A stretch of 64,000 nt of DNA from Bacteroidota bacterium (GCA_029262855.1 JAJCYP010000114.1:1-64000); one strand, 5' to 3'. Shown: positions 18,693-27,912, counted from the stretch's first letter. The notes: a model not told the origin generated them from the letters alone. Numbers and translations are program-made.

Positions 18693-18803
18693 ATGCAAAA
18701 GTCTACGAACGGACTGGCCGATCTCATGACGGCCGTCCTGCTCACTGCGATGTTGGCTGTACCAGCCTTTATGGCCGCTGAGCGCTCTCTCTTTCTCTTC
18801 TGA
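18693..18803 (+). CDS. Small membrane protein (36 aa), unknown
   Basis: The ORF is too short for the track. ATG at 18693 to TGA at 18801-18803 encodes MQKSTNGLADLMTAVLLTAM..., a polar N-terminus followed by one hydrophobic helix (about residues 9-28) and a short ERSLFLF tail. Its helix resembles that of the 39-aa ORF at 19042 (LADLMTAVLLTAM against LGDLLVVLMTAGA), which argues against chance. No clear ribosome-binding site precedes it. A single-pass membrane microprotein is the simplest reading; function unknown. Confidence 0.4.
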   Translation: MQKSTNGLADLMTAVLLTAMLAVPAFMAAERSLFLF

Positions 18804-18905
18804 TCCTCTTATTCTCGAACTGACGCCCGCGCCCCCTCGATCGCTCGCGCCAGTATTCTAGTTGTTGTCGCCGCTTTTCAGGAGATAACGACGGGAGTAT
18901 TCGCC

Positions 18906-19103
18906 ATGCACCCACTGATACCAGAGGATCCCGGGGCTCGATCCCTGCCAGTCGGCTTTCCTTATTTGGATGCTGTATTGGCGGCTATTTGCGCCGCCAT
19001 TCTCGTCATTGCACTCATGCTCGCGCCCAGCGCAGAACGATATGAATCAGGCCTACCAAAAGGAACGACAACGACAGGAAGCGTCGAAACTGCATCTCGG
19101 TGA
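18906..19103 (+). CDS. Small membrane protein (65 aa), unknown
   Basis: The ATG at 18906 is preceded by purine-rich AGGAGATAACGACGGGAG, a reasonable ribosome-binding region. The product has one strong hydrophobic helix (YLDAVLAAICAAILVIALML, about residues 21-40) followed by a polar, Thr/Gly-rich tail. It is the second of three short hydrophobic ORFs between the terminators at 18461 and 19220, and it overlaps the third in another frame. No family was recognised. Confidence 0.4.
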   Translation: MHPLIPEDPGARSLPVGFPYLDAVLAAICAAILVIALMLAPSAERYESGLPKGTTTTGSVETASR

Positions 19104-19161
19104 CCTCCTGGTGGTCCTCATGACCGCAGGGGCGCTTGCCCTGACGGTATTCATGCGCTGA
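19042..19161 (+). CDS. Small membrane protein (39 aa), unknown
   Basis: ATG at 19042 to TGA at 19159-19161 lies inside a longer track ORF (18970-19161) whose upstream part is not protein-like. The product has a charged N-terminus (NQAYQKERQRQEASK) and one hydrophobic helix (LGDLLVVLMTAGALALTVFM). The helix resembles that of the 36-aa ORF upstream. It overlaps the 65-aa ORF by 62 bases in another frame, so the two may be alternatives or coupled. A very strong hairpin lies 58 bases downstream. Confidence 0.4.
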   Translation: MNQAYQKERQRQEASKLHLGDLLVVLMTAGALALTVFMR

Positions 19162-19512
19162 TCCCACTTTTTGCGTCCTGAGCGGGTCTCCGGCCCACCT
19201 GCAGGACCCTCAAGTACCCCGAAAGCCGGGCTTCTCCATGCGAGAAGCCCGGCTTTCGCGCGTTTTGGGCCCTCGGCCTGAAATCAGACAGACACATGCC
19301 ACCAGACCGCCGTCCGATCCGTCCGATTCCGACATGTCCGGCCCGGCTTGCCAGTCCAGCGGACGTCCGATAAAGACCCGTCCGACAATTCGGGATTGAC
19401 AGCAGACACCCCCTGAGAAGGCTCCAAACGGCTCCGTTATCCGTGTCTGGAAGATCGCGCTGCACAGTAGCCGGTCGCCTTGCACCAACCAACGGATAAC
19501 CCGTCTGCTCAC
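19162..19512 (+). promoter_or_regulatory. Terminator and leader of exoprotein D
   Basis: This 351-base gap holds the 17-bp hairpin at 19220-19258. About 250 bases of leader follow, with repeated CGTCCGAT/CCGACATGTCCGG-type words (19318-19342, 19365-19390) that loosely recall the CGGACA element in inverted form. No gene was seen here. Confidence 0.4.
19220..19258 (+). terminator. Perfect 17-bp hairpin ending the small-ORF cluster
   Basis: CGAAAGCCGGGCTTCTC and GAGAAGCCCGGCTTTCG pair perfectly around a CATGC loop. CGCGTTTTGGG follows, with a short T-run a few bases after the stem. It is the most stable hairpin noticed in the window and lies between the small ORFs and exoprotein D, so termination of the small-ORF transcript is the likely role. 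Confidence 0.75.
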
Positions 19513-22500
19513 ATGTACGCAGTGAACACACCTCGCAGCACTTACCGCGACGTCAGCCACCAGGCCTTCGTCCCGGTCCGGGCGCCTCGCTCCAGCAAGT
19601 CCTCCGGACCCAGCTGGATCATCCCGGCCCTCTCCTTTCTCGTCTCCGTCTTTCTGACGCTGCTCCTTACGGCCGATGCGGTCTTCGGTCAGTATTACCA
19701 GAAGCAGGCGGACGTGAAGGTCGAGATCACCAGCAACCGCGAGCGTGCGGAGAACGGTCAGCAAGTGACCTTCACCGTCACGGCCACGAACCTCGGGCCC
19801 GATGCGGCGCCGACGGTCTGGGTCTGGTTCGACACCTATGACACGGAGCAATGCTTCGAAGTCACTGAGGTAGACGGCGTTCCGGTGGGCTATGGGTTCA
19901 ACCTTCCCATCAAGTGGGGTGCGTCTCTGGGAGCCCCTGTGCCCTCGGGGAACGACTGGATTTTTGCCTCCCAGACCTTCAAGGTAAAGGGGAAGGTCAA
20001 GTGTGATCCCAAATTCTGGTTCTCCGGAAACGCGCGCATTACCGAGATAACGGGTGCCGTGGATCCAGACCTTTCAAACAACGGTCCTGCAGTTGCGGAG
20101 GTGCACAACACAAAGGCGGACCTGGATTTGATGGTGTTCACCACCCGGTCGAAAATCGGCATGCTGATGCAAAACACCGATCGCCTGGACCTGGAGAGCG
20201 GCGACATTTTGGCAAACAACAACCCGCCCGCAGACTTCCGTTTCCCAGCCGGCGGTACACCTCAGCGTCTTGAGCCACTCAACGGTGCGACAACCGCGGT
20301 GCTGTTGGATACGCCATTTGAAGACGTCGCCTTCGGGGACATCGCGGCGCAGACCTTTGCAGCCGGAACACTCAGCGGCCTCGACGCGGATGACACGGTG
20401 CTCATCCAGACGTCAGGCGGCAACACATTCAAGATCGGCAACATCGTTGAAGCCGGCGGCAAGGTCACATTCGAATACGAGCTCCTCCTGGAGGAAGAGC
20501 CCAAGGTCAACGACCTCGTCCACTTCCGGGTCAAGCTGACCAACAAGGGCCCCGACCGCAGCAGGAACATCAAGGTGCTCATCTCTGAGGATGACCCCCA
20601 CGGATGTTTCGAGCTCGTGGATGCCCAGTTCCCGTACACGTTCGCAGGGGACCAGCCGCAGCCGGTCAACCCCTTCAGCGATCCCATCGACGGGACGCTG
20701 TCTATTCAGGATCCCACCTGGTTCCCCCTGCCGGTCATTTGGAAACTGACGCTCGCAAAGCCCACTGGTCCGCACAATGACATCTTCGACATGGAGTTTG
20801 TCGATGTGGTTGGACGCGCCGTCTGTGGCGACTCATTCGGCCTCAAGGCGGAAGTGATCGACACGGGTTCGGCCGCCGATCACAGCCCGCAAGGCATCGT
20901 GAAGGCTACGGTCAAGGGCATCGGCAACGCTGACCTTCAGATCACGAAGGAAGTGGTCTACTTCGACGCCGACAAGGATCGCGGCGTGGTTGAGTTCGTC
21001 ATCAAGGTGAAGAACCTCGGCCCCGACCCGGCCACCTGGGTGCAGATCAAGGATCTGTATGACCCCAACAAGATGACCTTTGACCGGGCCTACTGGAATT
21101 TGGACAACGAGCAGTTTGCGTTTACCCCGCCGACGGCTGGCGACCTGACCGCCGGAGAGCACATCGCCATCTGGAAGATCGACAAGATCCTTCGCGGCGA
21201 GACCCGCGAGCTGCGTATCAAGTTCTTCTGTGACATCAAGGATGATCTGGTCAACACGGCCATGCTGCTCAGCCTGGACCAGTTCGATACGAACGCAGAC
21301 AACGACATGTCCGTTGCGACCGTCGTCAAGCTCGACTTCGGTGATGCGCCCGCTCCCTACAAGACCCTGCTGGAGGACAATGGTGCGCGTCACCGTCTGA
21401 TCCCGACCGGGCCGATGCTCGGCAGGCTGGTTGATGCCGACAATGACGGTGTACCCAGTGACGAAGCGCTGGGAGATGACGACCTGGACGGTACCGATGA
21501 CGAAGACGGCATCGTGTCGCCGAACCCGATATCAGTAATTGCGGGCAAGACGGAAAAATTCCGGATTCGCTACGCTGCACCGGACTCAGCGGCCCTGCTC
21601 AACCTCTGGTTCGACTTCAACGACGATGGCGACTGGGACGATTGGGGCGAGCACCCGATTCATAACCAGGTCTTGGCAGTCACGGGTCGTGACACGGGCA
21701 CCGGAGCCCCCCTGACGGCCATTGAAGACGTATTCGTCCCGGTCCTGCCGACCAGCGTCAACACCAAGCAGACCTTCATTCGCCTGCGTATCTGCTCCAA
21801 CAACATGGAGTGCAACGCCTACATCGGCCTGGCTCAGGACGGTGAGGTAGAAGACTACCAGGCGGAAATCGTCTCTCTGGACTTTGGTGATGCCAAGACC
21901 ACCGGCCAGACGCAGTTGCCGAACGGTGCCATGCACCCGGTTACCACGCTGACTCTCGGCCAGATGATCGATTCCGATCCGAACGGTCAGCAGTCTGTAG
22001 ATGCCGACGGCGATGACACCGATGGTGACTTCGACGGCGACGGCGATGACGAAGACGGCATCACGTTCCTGATCAAGAACGCACACGGGAAGGATTCCTT
22101 CTACAAGGGCGCGTTCAACACGCTTGTTGCCAATGTTGGTGGCAATCATGGCGGCTATCTGAGCGTCTTCCTTGACTGGAACATCGACGACAACCTGTTT
22201 GGAACGGGCGGTGAGATCGTGGTCAACGACCTGTGGGTCAATCCCGGCGACAACCTGGTGGGCTTTGACCTCCCAGACACCGGCGCGGTGGATGAGAACG
22301 CCTATGTGCGATTCCGTCTGTGCGCCAAGCCCGACGAGTGCAATATCCCGACGGGCAAGGCCAAGTCAGGTGGTGAGGTTGAGGATTATGTGGTTTGCCT
22401 CCTCGAGCCTGGCGATGACCTCATCGTCAAATCAGACGGCCAGCTCGGCTCTGTGACCCTGACCGGGAACGACGAGGTACGCGTAGCCAACAAGGATGAT

Positions 22501-25110
22501 GATACGCTCTTCCTGAACGAAATCGTGGACATCGGCCGCCTCACGGTCATGGGTACCAAGGCCGACGACTACCTGTACGTCGATCCGGACGCCATCCCTG
22601 CGGGTACGCTCATGGCGATGCTGGGCGACGGGCACGACACGATCGAGCTCGGTGACAACAACGACGTCTGGACGCAGGTCAAGCACCTCTTCGATGGTCC
22701 GAATGACGGTTCCATTGAACTCAGGGATCGGAAGACCACGGGAGTCAACCGCACGCTGTTCTACAGCGGTCTGGAGCCGATCTTCGACAACGTCAAGCCT
22801 GAGACCCGCATCTTCGCCTTCAACGGCGGCGCAGAGGACATCGTCCTTCGCGACGATGACTACTACGGCGATGGGTACTCCTTCATTGATTCCGATCAGG
22901 CAGAGGAAGTCACGTTCTACGGACCCAAGAAGGACATCCAGGTGATGGCTGGGACGGGCGAAGACACCATCGACTTCCGCGGACTGGACAAGACCCTCGG
23001 AGACGGTCAGACGGGGAACCCGTTCAGGAACTTCTCCTCCGTGGTCCTTTCCGGAAACGATGATGCCGACTATATCCTCGTCACGCCGATCAAGAAGGAT
23101 CTCTACGGCGTGAGTGTGCAGGGTGATCATCCGCAGATGTGCTACGGTGACGTCCTGGATATCCGGGAAGACTGGAAGGGCACCATCGCAAGCCTCGGTG
23201 AGATGAACGGTGGCATGGGTACGGTAACCTTCACCCCGTACTCCAACCTTGGCGACATTCCGTACACGGGCATCGAGGCGCTGGCCGACTACAAGGCTGA
23301 CCTCTCGATCGCCACCATTGTGGACCCTGAATGGAAGATGTTCTACCCGGGCGATGCCGTCGAGGTGACGGTCAAGGTGACCAACCTCGGCAAGGACAAG
23401 GCGCAGTGTGTGGCCGTTCCGGACATCCTGGATCCCAAGCTCTCGCTCTACGGCGATCCCAACCCGGGTGCGGGCATGTTCGCAGCCGCAGCTCCGCGCT
23501 GGTTCGACGGCAAGTCTGGCCAAAACGATCCTGATCGTGACGATTGGGTCCTCCGCAAGCTGCTCCCGGGCGACATGGCCTCCTTCCAGGCCTGGGCTGT
23601 GGTCAACTCGCAGATCGTGGGCTCGCTGGACATCCAGCAGGTGACCTCCTTCACCACGGATCCAGAGCTCTGGAACAACGCTGCCGAATTGGGCGAAATC
23701 AAGCCGACCTTTGCCTTCCCGGCCAAGGCTCTAGCCCAGGCCGCGCTCTTCTACAAGACCAACCTCGGCAAGGTCGGCCCGAACATGCACCTGGGCAGCG
23801 ATGTGCAGTTGGAGCGCATGATCGTGGGTCTCTTCCAGGGCACCCCGGGCATCGATGCCGCCGTGCTCTGCCGTATCCCGGATACGACCAACCCGATGAC
23901 GGGTGAGCTCTACTTCGAGGGATACGACATCGTCGGGCTCGGCAACCGCTGGCGTCCGTGTGACGACGGCCTCCCGTACCCGCTCGTGGTGACGGACCTC
24001 CATCGTGACCCGGAGACGGATCGCGTGTGGCTGTCAAGCTGGGGCTGGAATGGTCTCTACTACAGCGACAACGGTGGTCTCACCTGGCACAAGGCGCACG
24101 CCCAGCTGGGTGCCGGCAACGGTCCCTGGAGCTCGGTCTACGCCATCACCCAGGATGTGGACGGTTTTCTCTACATCTCGGCCAACAATGGCAATGTGTT
24201 CCGTTCGATGGACAAGGGAGACACCTGGCAGCAGGTCAGCTCGCTCCCGGGTGTGTCTGCGGACACTCCATGGTCGCTTGTGGCTCACCCGATGGAGCCG
24301 GGCGTGATCTACGCCGGTACCTTCGGCAACGGAGTCTTCGTGTCCAACGACTACGGCTTCACCTGGAACGAGCTCACAGGCAACAGCTTCTTGCTGGCCA
24401 ACAAGGCTGGTCACATTTTTGATTTGGAGTTCGATCCGGACATGATGACGCTGTTCGCAGGAACGGGCAAGGGCGTCTACCGCCTGGATGATCCGTCGCC
24501 GACCAGCGTAGACATCTGGAAGTTTGTCAACTCCAACATCCCGAATCCTCAGAACACGTGGGTGGGACGTCCGGAGATTCGCGACCTGGCGTTCGACATG
24601 ATGGGCAACCTCTACGCCGCCTCCTGGGGTCAGGGAGTGTTCGTCAACACGAACCCGACCCAGTCCTGGCCACCGGATTTCGAGCAGTACACGCTCCGTG
24701 AGCAGCAGGTGAGTTTCCTTGCCGTGTCTACCACGGGACAGGTGTACGCCAACTCCGCCAGCGAAGGCATCGTCAGCTTTGACCTGGCCGCCTCCGGCAC
24801 GTCAACTGCAACCGAGGATGAGATAGCCAGCGATGCGGTTCTGCCGGACGGCTTCGAGCTCCAGCAGAACTACCCGAACCCGTTCAACCCGGTGACCACG
24901 ATTGGATTCTCGGTCCCAGAAGGCGGTAGCGCCCGACTGAGCGTATTCGATGTCCTTGGCCGCGAAGTGAGCGTTCTGGTCGACGGCCACATCAACGCGG
25001 GTCAGCACCAGGTGACCTTCGATGCGGCCGGTCTCCCGACCGGGACGTACATCTACCGGCTCGAGACTCCTGGCTTCGCGATGACGAAGCAGCTCGTACT
25101 GATGAAGTAG
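19513..25110 (+). CDS. Giant T9SS-sorted exoprotein D (DUF11-rich, no Calx-beta)
   Basis: The track starts at TTG 19480; I prefer ATG 19513 (1865 aa). An extended n-region precedes the hydrophobic core (WIIPALSFLVSVFLTLLLTADAVFGQ, about 37-62). Three DUF11-like domains follow (TNLGPDA, TNKGPDRS, KNLGPDPA; about 62-600), then two GEVED domains (LDFGDAPAPY with CSNNMEC; LDFGDAKTTG with CAKPDEC; 605-970). A GxGxD-type region follows (LGDGHDTIEL, AGTGEDTIDF), then a DUF11 domain (NLGKDKAQC), a propeller with repeated FLYISANNGNVFRS-type blades, and a tail from NYPNPFNPVTT to KQLVLMK. Unlike A-C it has no Calx-beta domain, so the N-terminal half has been exchanged while the C-terminal cassette is kept. 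Role unknown; secreted or surface-located by its tail. Confidence 0.85.
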   Translation: MYAVNTPRSTYRDVSHQAFVPVRAPRSSKSSGPSWIIPALSFLVSVFLTLLLTADAVFGQYYQKQADVKVEITSNRERAENGQQVTFTVTATNLGPDAAPTVWVWFDTYDTEQCFEVTEVDGVPVGYGFNLPIKWGASLGAPVPSGNDWIFASQTFKVKGKVKCDPKFWFSGNARITEITGAVDPDLSNNGPAVAEVHNTKADLDLMVFTTRSKIGMLMQNTDRLDLESGDILANNNPPADFRFPAGGTPQRLEPLNGATTAVLLDTPFEDVAFGDIAAQTFAAGTLSGLDADDTVLIQTSGGNTFKIGNIVEAGGKVTFEYELLLEEEPKVNDLVHFRVKLTNKGPDRSRNIKVLISEDDPHGCFELVDAQFPYTFAGDQPQPVNPFSDPIDGTLSIQDPTWFPLPVIWKLTLAKPTGPHNDIFDMEFVDVVGRAVCGDSFGLKAEVIDTGSAADHSPQGIVKATVKGIGNADLQITKEVVYFDADKDRGVVEFVIKVKNLGPDPATWVQIKDLYDPNKMTFDRAYWNLDNEQFAFTPPTAGDLTAGEHIAIWKIDKILRGETRELRIKFFCDIKDDLVNTAMLLSLDQFDTNADNDMSVATVVKLDFGDAPAPYKTLLEDNGARHRLIPTGPMLGRLVDADNDGVPSDEALGDDDLDGTDDEDGIVSPNPISVIAGKTEKFRIRYAAPDSAALLNLWFDFNDDGDWDDWGEHPIHNQVLAVTGRDTGTGAPLTAIEDVFVPVLPTSVNTKQTFIRLRICSNNMECNAYIGLAQDGEVEDYQAEIVSLDFGDAKTTGQTQLPNGAMHPVTTLTLGQMIDSDPNGQQSVDADGDDTDGDFDGDGDDEDGITFLIKNAHGKDSFYKGAFNTLVANVGGNHGGYLSVFLDWNIDDNLFGTGGEIVVNDLWVNPGDNLVGFDLPDTGAVDENAYVRFRLCAKPDECNIPTGKAKSGGEVEDYVVCLLEPGDDLIVKSDGQLGSVTLTGNDEVRVANKDDDTLFLNEIVDIGRLTVMGTKADDYLYVDPDAIPAGTLMAMLGDGHDTIELGDNNDVWTQVKHLFDGPNDGSIELRDRKTTGVNRTLFYSGLEPIFDNVKPETRIFAFNGGAEDIVLRDDDYYGDGYSFIDSDQAEEVTFYGPKKDIQVMAGTGEDTIDFRGLDKTLGDGQTGNPFRNFSSVVLSGNDDADYILVTPIKKDLYGVSVQGDHPQMCYGDVLDIREDWKGTIASLGEMNGGMGTVTFTPYSNLGDIPYTGIEALADYKADLSIATIVDPEWKMFYPGDAVEVTVKVTNLGKDKAQCVAVPDILDPKLSLYGDPNPGAGMFAAAAPRWFDGKSGQNDPDRDDWVLRKLLPGDMASFQAWAVVNSQIVGSLDIQQVTSFTTDPELWNNAAELGEIKPTFAFPAKALAQAALFYKTNLGKVGPNMHLGSDVQLERMIVGLFQGTPGIDAAVLCRIPDTTNPMTGELYFEGYDIVGLGNRWRPCDDGLPYPLVVTDLHRDPETDRVWLSSWGWNGLYYSDNGGLTWHKAHAQLGAGNGPWSSVYAITQDVDGFLYISANNGNVFRSMDKGDTWQQVSSLPGVSADTPWSLVAHPMEPGVIYAGTFGNGVFVSNDYGFTWNELTGNSFLLANKAGHIFDLEFDPDMMTLFAGTGKGVYRLDDPSPTSVDIWKFVNSNIPNPQNTWVGRPEIRDLAFDMMGNLYAASWGQGVFVNTNPTQSWPPDFEQYTLREQQVSFLAVSTTGQVYANSASEGIVSFDLAASGTSTATEDEIASDAVLPDGFELQQNYPNPFNPVTTIGFSVPEGGSARLSVFDVLGREVSVLVDGHINAGQHQVTFDAAGLPTGTYIYRLETPGFAMTKQLVLMK

Positions 25111-25117
25111 CAACGTC

Positions 25118-25152
25118 AACCCCCGGGGCCTTCGGGTCTCGGGGGTTTGTTG
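25118..25152 (+). terminator. Intrinsic terminator with TTCG loop after exoprotein D
   Basis: AACCCCCGGGGCC pairs with GGGTCTCGGGGGTT (13 pairs, two of them G-U wobbles) around a TTCG tetraloop, followed by a T-rich stretch. Confidence 0.9.
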
Positions 25153-25209
25153 TATCTGGCCGGCAGCCGCCGGCCTCGTCCGAATCGGCTCTGGATAAGC
25201 CCCTGAAGC

Positions 25210-27828
25210 ATGCACGCTGCACCCGTCGGCCACGCCGCCGCTCCTCCACATCCTGACGAGTTTCGCGCCATCTGGCGCATGGGAGGCATCCTCCTGGCCG
25301 CATTCACCGTGTGGGCGGCGCTCTTCAACCCATCTCGCTCCCAGTTCGATCAACAGACCGCCTCATTCGGCGGCGAAGGCTCAGGTTCTTCGAATTCTGG
25401 CCCTGCGTTCGTGGCGCCACCCCCGGACCTCAGCGCGCACATCGTCGCGGCGTCTGATTCTCCGGCCGATGTGTTCTGGGAGGACGGCTTCATGTTTCCC
25501 TACAAGGGAGTCTCAGGGGCGGTTCATGCGATGGTTCAGGCAACAGATGGGACCGTCTACGTCGGGGGCGCCTTCGAATTTGCCGGTGACGTCCGGGCCG
25601 GGAACGTGGTGCGCTGGAATCCGGTCACCAACGAATGGGCACCGCTTGGCGCCGGAGTGAACGGCCTGGTCTCGGCGCTGGCCCAAGGCTCAGACGGCAG
25701 GGTCTACGTGGGCGGATCGTTCACCGAGGCGAGTGGGGAGACGGCGATCGGCCTCGTGGCCTGGGATCCCATCCTGGGACAGTGGCAGTCGCTAAATGGA
25801 GCGCCCAATCAAGGCGTGAGCGCCCTGCAGCCCATGCTGGATGGCCGCCTGGCGGTCGGAGGCGCCTTCACGCTGGTCGACGGCCTGCCATCCCACGGGG
25901 TGGCGTTCTTCGATCCACTGTCCGACAGATGGGAGTCTGCGTCGGGGGGCGTCGGTGGTCCAGTGAATGTGCTGCACCGCGCAGCCAACGGTGACCTCAT
26001 TGCGGGTGGTTCGTTTGAGACCTTCGGTCACATTGCTCAGCTCCGGACCGGGGCATCCGCCTGGGAGGGTATGGGCGCTGGGGCGCCCGGTCCCGTCCAG
26101 ACCTTTCTGACGGTCCCTCTCGCCGAGGGTGTCCTCCTCGCGGGGGGACGATTTTCGTCCGGCCCGAATCCGGAGGAGTACCTCATTCGATGGAATGAGG
26201 GTGATGGCGAGTGGATCTCCACGGCCGCCGGGCTGAACGGAGCCATCGATGGGTTGATGGTGCTGCCGGGCGGTGACCTTCTGGCCGTTGGATCGTTCAC
26301 GAAGGCAAACGGGAGCGAAGCGCGCGGAGCCGCCGTCCACGACGGCCAGAGCTGGAAGCACATCGCCAATCACAATTCCAGAGTGCAGGCCCTGCTTGAG
26401 CTTTCGGACGGACGGGTTCTCGTTGGGGGAGCATTTACCACGCTGAATGGCCAGCACGCCGATGGGCTCGCCGCGCTATTGCCGGACACTGGCAATTGGA
26501 TACCTCTGGAGGCACCAGTAGACGGTGTGGGGGTCGACGGCCCAGTGTTTGACGTCGTGGCCCGGCATGATGGAGCCGCCTTCGCCTCGGGCGTCTTCAC
26601 GCGTGCGGGGGGAGATTCCATGGCCTCGATTGCCGCCTGGGAGGCGTCCTCAAGAACGTGGAAACCGCTTGGCGAGGGTCTGAACAACCTCGTAAAGACG
26701 ATGGCAGTAGATGACACCGGTGGGCTTTACGCGGGTGGGTACTTCACCGCTTCAGGTTCCACGGACCTGGCGTACGTAGCCTACTGGGATGGCTCGACGT
26801 GGAATGCACTGGGCGCCGGCCTGAATGGCGCCGTGGAGGACATCGCGATTGGACCTGACGGGATGGTCTATGCCGCCGGATACTTCTCGCTGGCCGGTGG
26901 AACGCCGGCCGACGGGGTCGCGCGGTGGGACCCCTCGACGAGCGAATGGATAGCCATTGGAAGCGGGATGAACTCGGGCGTGGATGCCATCGCGGTTGCG
27001 GCAGACGGTACGGTCTACGCTGGAGGCTCATTCACCCTCGCGAGCGGAAGGGCCGCCTCTGGCATTGCCGCCTGGAGTCCTTCGTCCGGGGTCTGGAGGC
27101 CGCTCGGATTCGGCAAGAACAGCATCGTCCGGGCGTTGACCATAGCGAAAGACGGCGACCTCTACGCCGGGGGCCTCTTCACGCGGGCAGGTACTGTTGC
27201 TGCAGACTACGTGGCCAGGTGGAATCCTGCGCAAGAGATGTGGCACCCGCTCGGGCTCGGATTGAACAGCGCGGTACGTGCGCTCGAATCCGCACCCGAC
27301 GGCAGCGTTGTCGTGGGAGGTGTCTTTACCCGGGCCGGTGCCGAGGACGTGCCACATATCGCAAGATGGATCCCGGGCGACTCCAGGTGGGAGGGACTCG
27401 GAAGTGGAACGAACGCCTCGGTGCGCGGCATGGCCCACGGGCCTGACGGCACGCTGTATCTCGGCGGCTTCTTTACACGCGCAGGGGACAAGGACGCTGC
27501 ACACTTCAGCATCTGGACTGGCGAGGCCGTGAGCACCGCCACCACTCCAACGCCCGAAGTGCCAAGTGGGGTTGAGCTCCATCAGAACTATCCGAACCCA
27601 TTTAATCCCGTCACGACCATCGCCTTCGATCTCGCGGAGGCCGGTCACGTGAGGCTTTCGGTCTTTGACCTCCTGGGTCGCGAACTCCAGGTACTGGTCG
27701 ATGGCAGGGGAGAGGCCGGTCGGAATGAGGCCGTATTCGATGCCTCCGCCCTGGCCACCGGGACCTTCATTTACCGCCTGGACACCCCAAACGGGTCCGT
27801 GGCGAAGACGCTCACCGTAATCAGGTAG
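25210..27828 (+). CDS. T9SS-sorted delta-60-like repeat protein 1
   Basis: The 872-aa product starts with a long n-region and a hydrophobic signal core (GGILLAAFTVWAALF, about 25-39). An in-frame ATG at 25279 is an alternative start nearer the core. The body is about 14 copies of a roughly 50-residue unit, V..L....DG.VYVGG.FT.AGG.....VARWDP....W.PLG.G.N, seen as VGGAFEFAG, VGGSFTEASG, VGGAFTLVDG through to LGGFFTRAGD. This is the delta-60/DUF5122 propeller-repeat pattern; 14 units would fit two seven-bladed propellers. The tail (NYPNPFNPVTT to KTLTVIR) is a T9SS type-A sorting domain. Binding function unknown. An intrinsic terminator follows. Confidence 0.85.
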   Translation: MHAAPVGHAAAPPHPDEFRAIWRMGGILLAAFTVWAALFNPSRSQFDQQTASFGGEGSGSSNSGPAFVAPPPDLSAHIVAASDSPADVFWEDGFMFPYKGVSGAVHAMVQATDGTVYVGGAFEFAGDVRAGNVVRWNPVTNEWAPLGAGVNGLVSALAQGSDGRVYVGGSFTEASGETAIGLVAWDPILGQWQSLNGAPNQGVSALQPMLDGRLAVGGAFTLVDGLPSHGVAFFDPLSDRWESASGGVGGPVNVLHRAANGDLIAGGSFETFGHIAQLRTGASAWEGMGAGAPGPVQTFLTVPLAEGVLLAGGRFSSGPNPEEYLIRWNEGDGEWISTAAGLNGAIDGLMVLPGGDLLAVGSFTKANGSEARGAAVHDGQSWKHIANHNSRVQALLELSDGRVLVGGAFTTLNGQHADGLAALLPDTGNWIPLEAPVDGVGVDGPVFDVVARHDGAAFASGVFTRAGGDSMASIAAWEASSRTWKPLGEGLNNLVKTMAVDDTGGLYAGGYFTASGSTDLAYVAYWDGSTWNALGAGLNGAVEDIAIGPDGMVYAAGYFSLAGGTPADGVARWDPSTSEWIAIGSGMNSGVDAIAVAADGTVYAGGSFTLASGRAASGIAAWSPSSGVWRPLGFGKNSIVRALTIAKDGDLYAGGLFTRAGTVAADYVARWNPAQEMWHPLGLGLNSAVRALESAPDGSVVVGGVFTRAGAEDVPHIARWIPGDSRWEGLGSGTNASVRGMAHGPDGTLYLGGFFTRAGDKDAAHFSIWTGEAVSTATTPTPEVPSGVELHQNYPNPFNPVTTIAFDLAEAGHVRLSVFDLLGRELQVLVDGRGEAGRNEAVFDASALATGTFIYRLDTPNGSVAKTLTVIR

Positions 27829-27871
27829 CGTGTCCACACAGCGGAAGGCTCTCACCACCGAAGTGGCACTT

Positions 27872-27912
27872 GAGCCCCGGCTCGCTGACACGGCGGGTCG
27901 GGGTTCTTTCTT
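27872..27912 (+). terminator. Intrinsic terminator after delta-60-like protein 1
   Basis: GAGCCCCGGCTCGC pairs with GCGGGTCGGGGTTC (14 pairs including wobbles) around a TGACACG loop, followed by TTTCTT. Confidence 0.85.

Noticed and set aside
3006-25110. RTX toxins secreted by a type I system
   Set aside because: GxGxD repeats are few and dispersed, N-terminal signal peptides and T9SS sorting tails are present, and no HlyB/HlyD/TolC genes are nearby.
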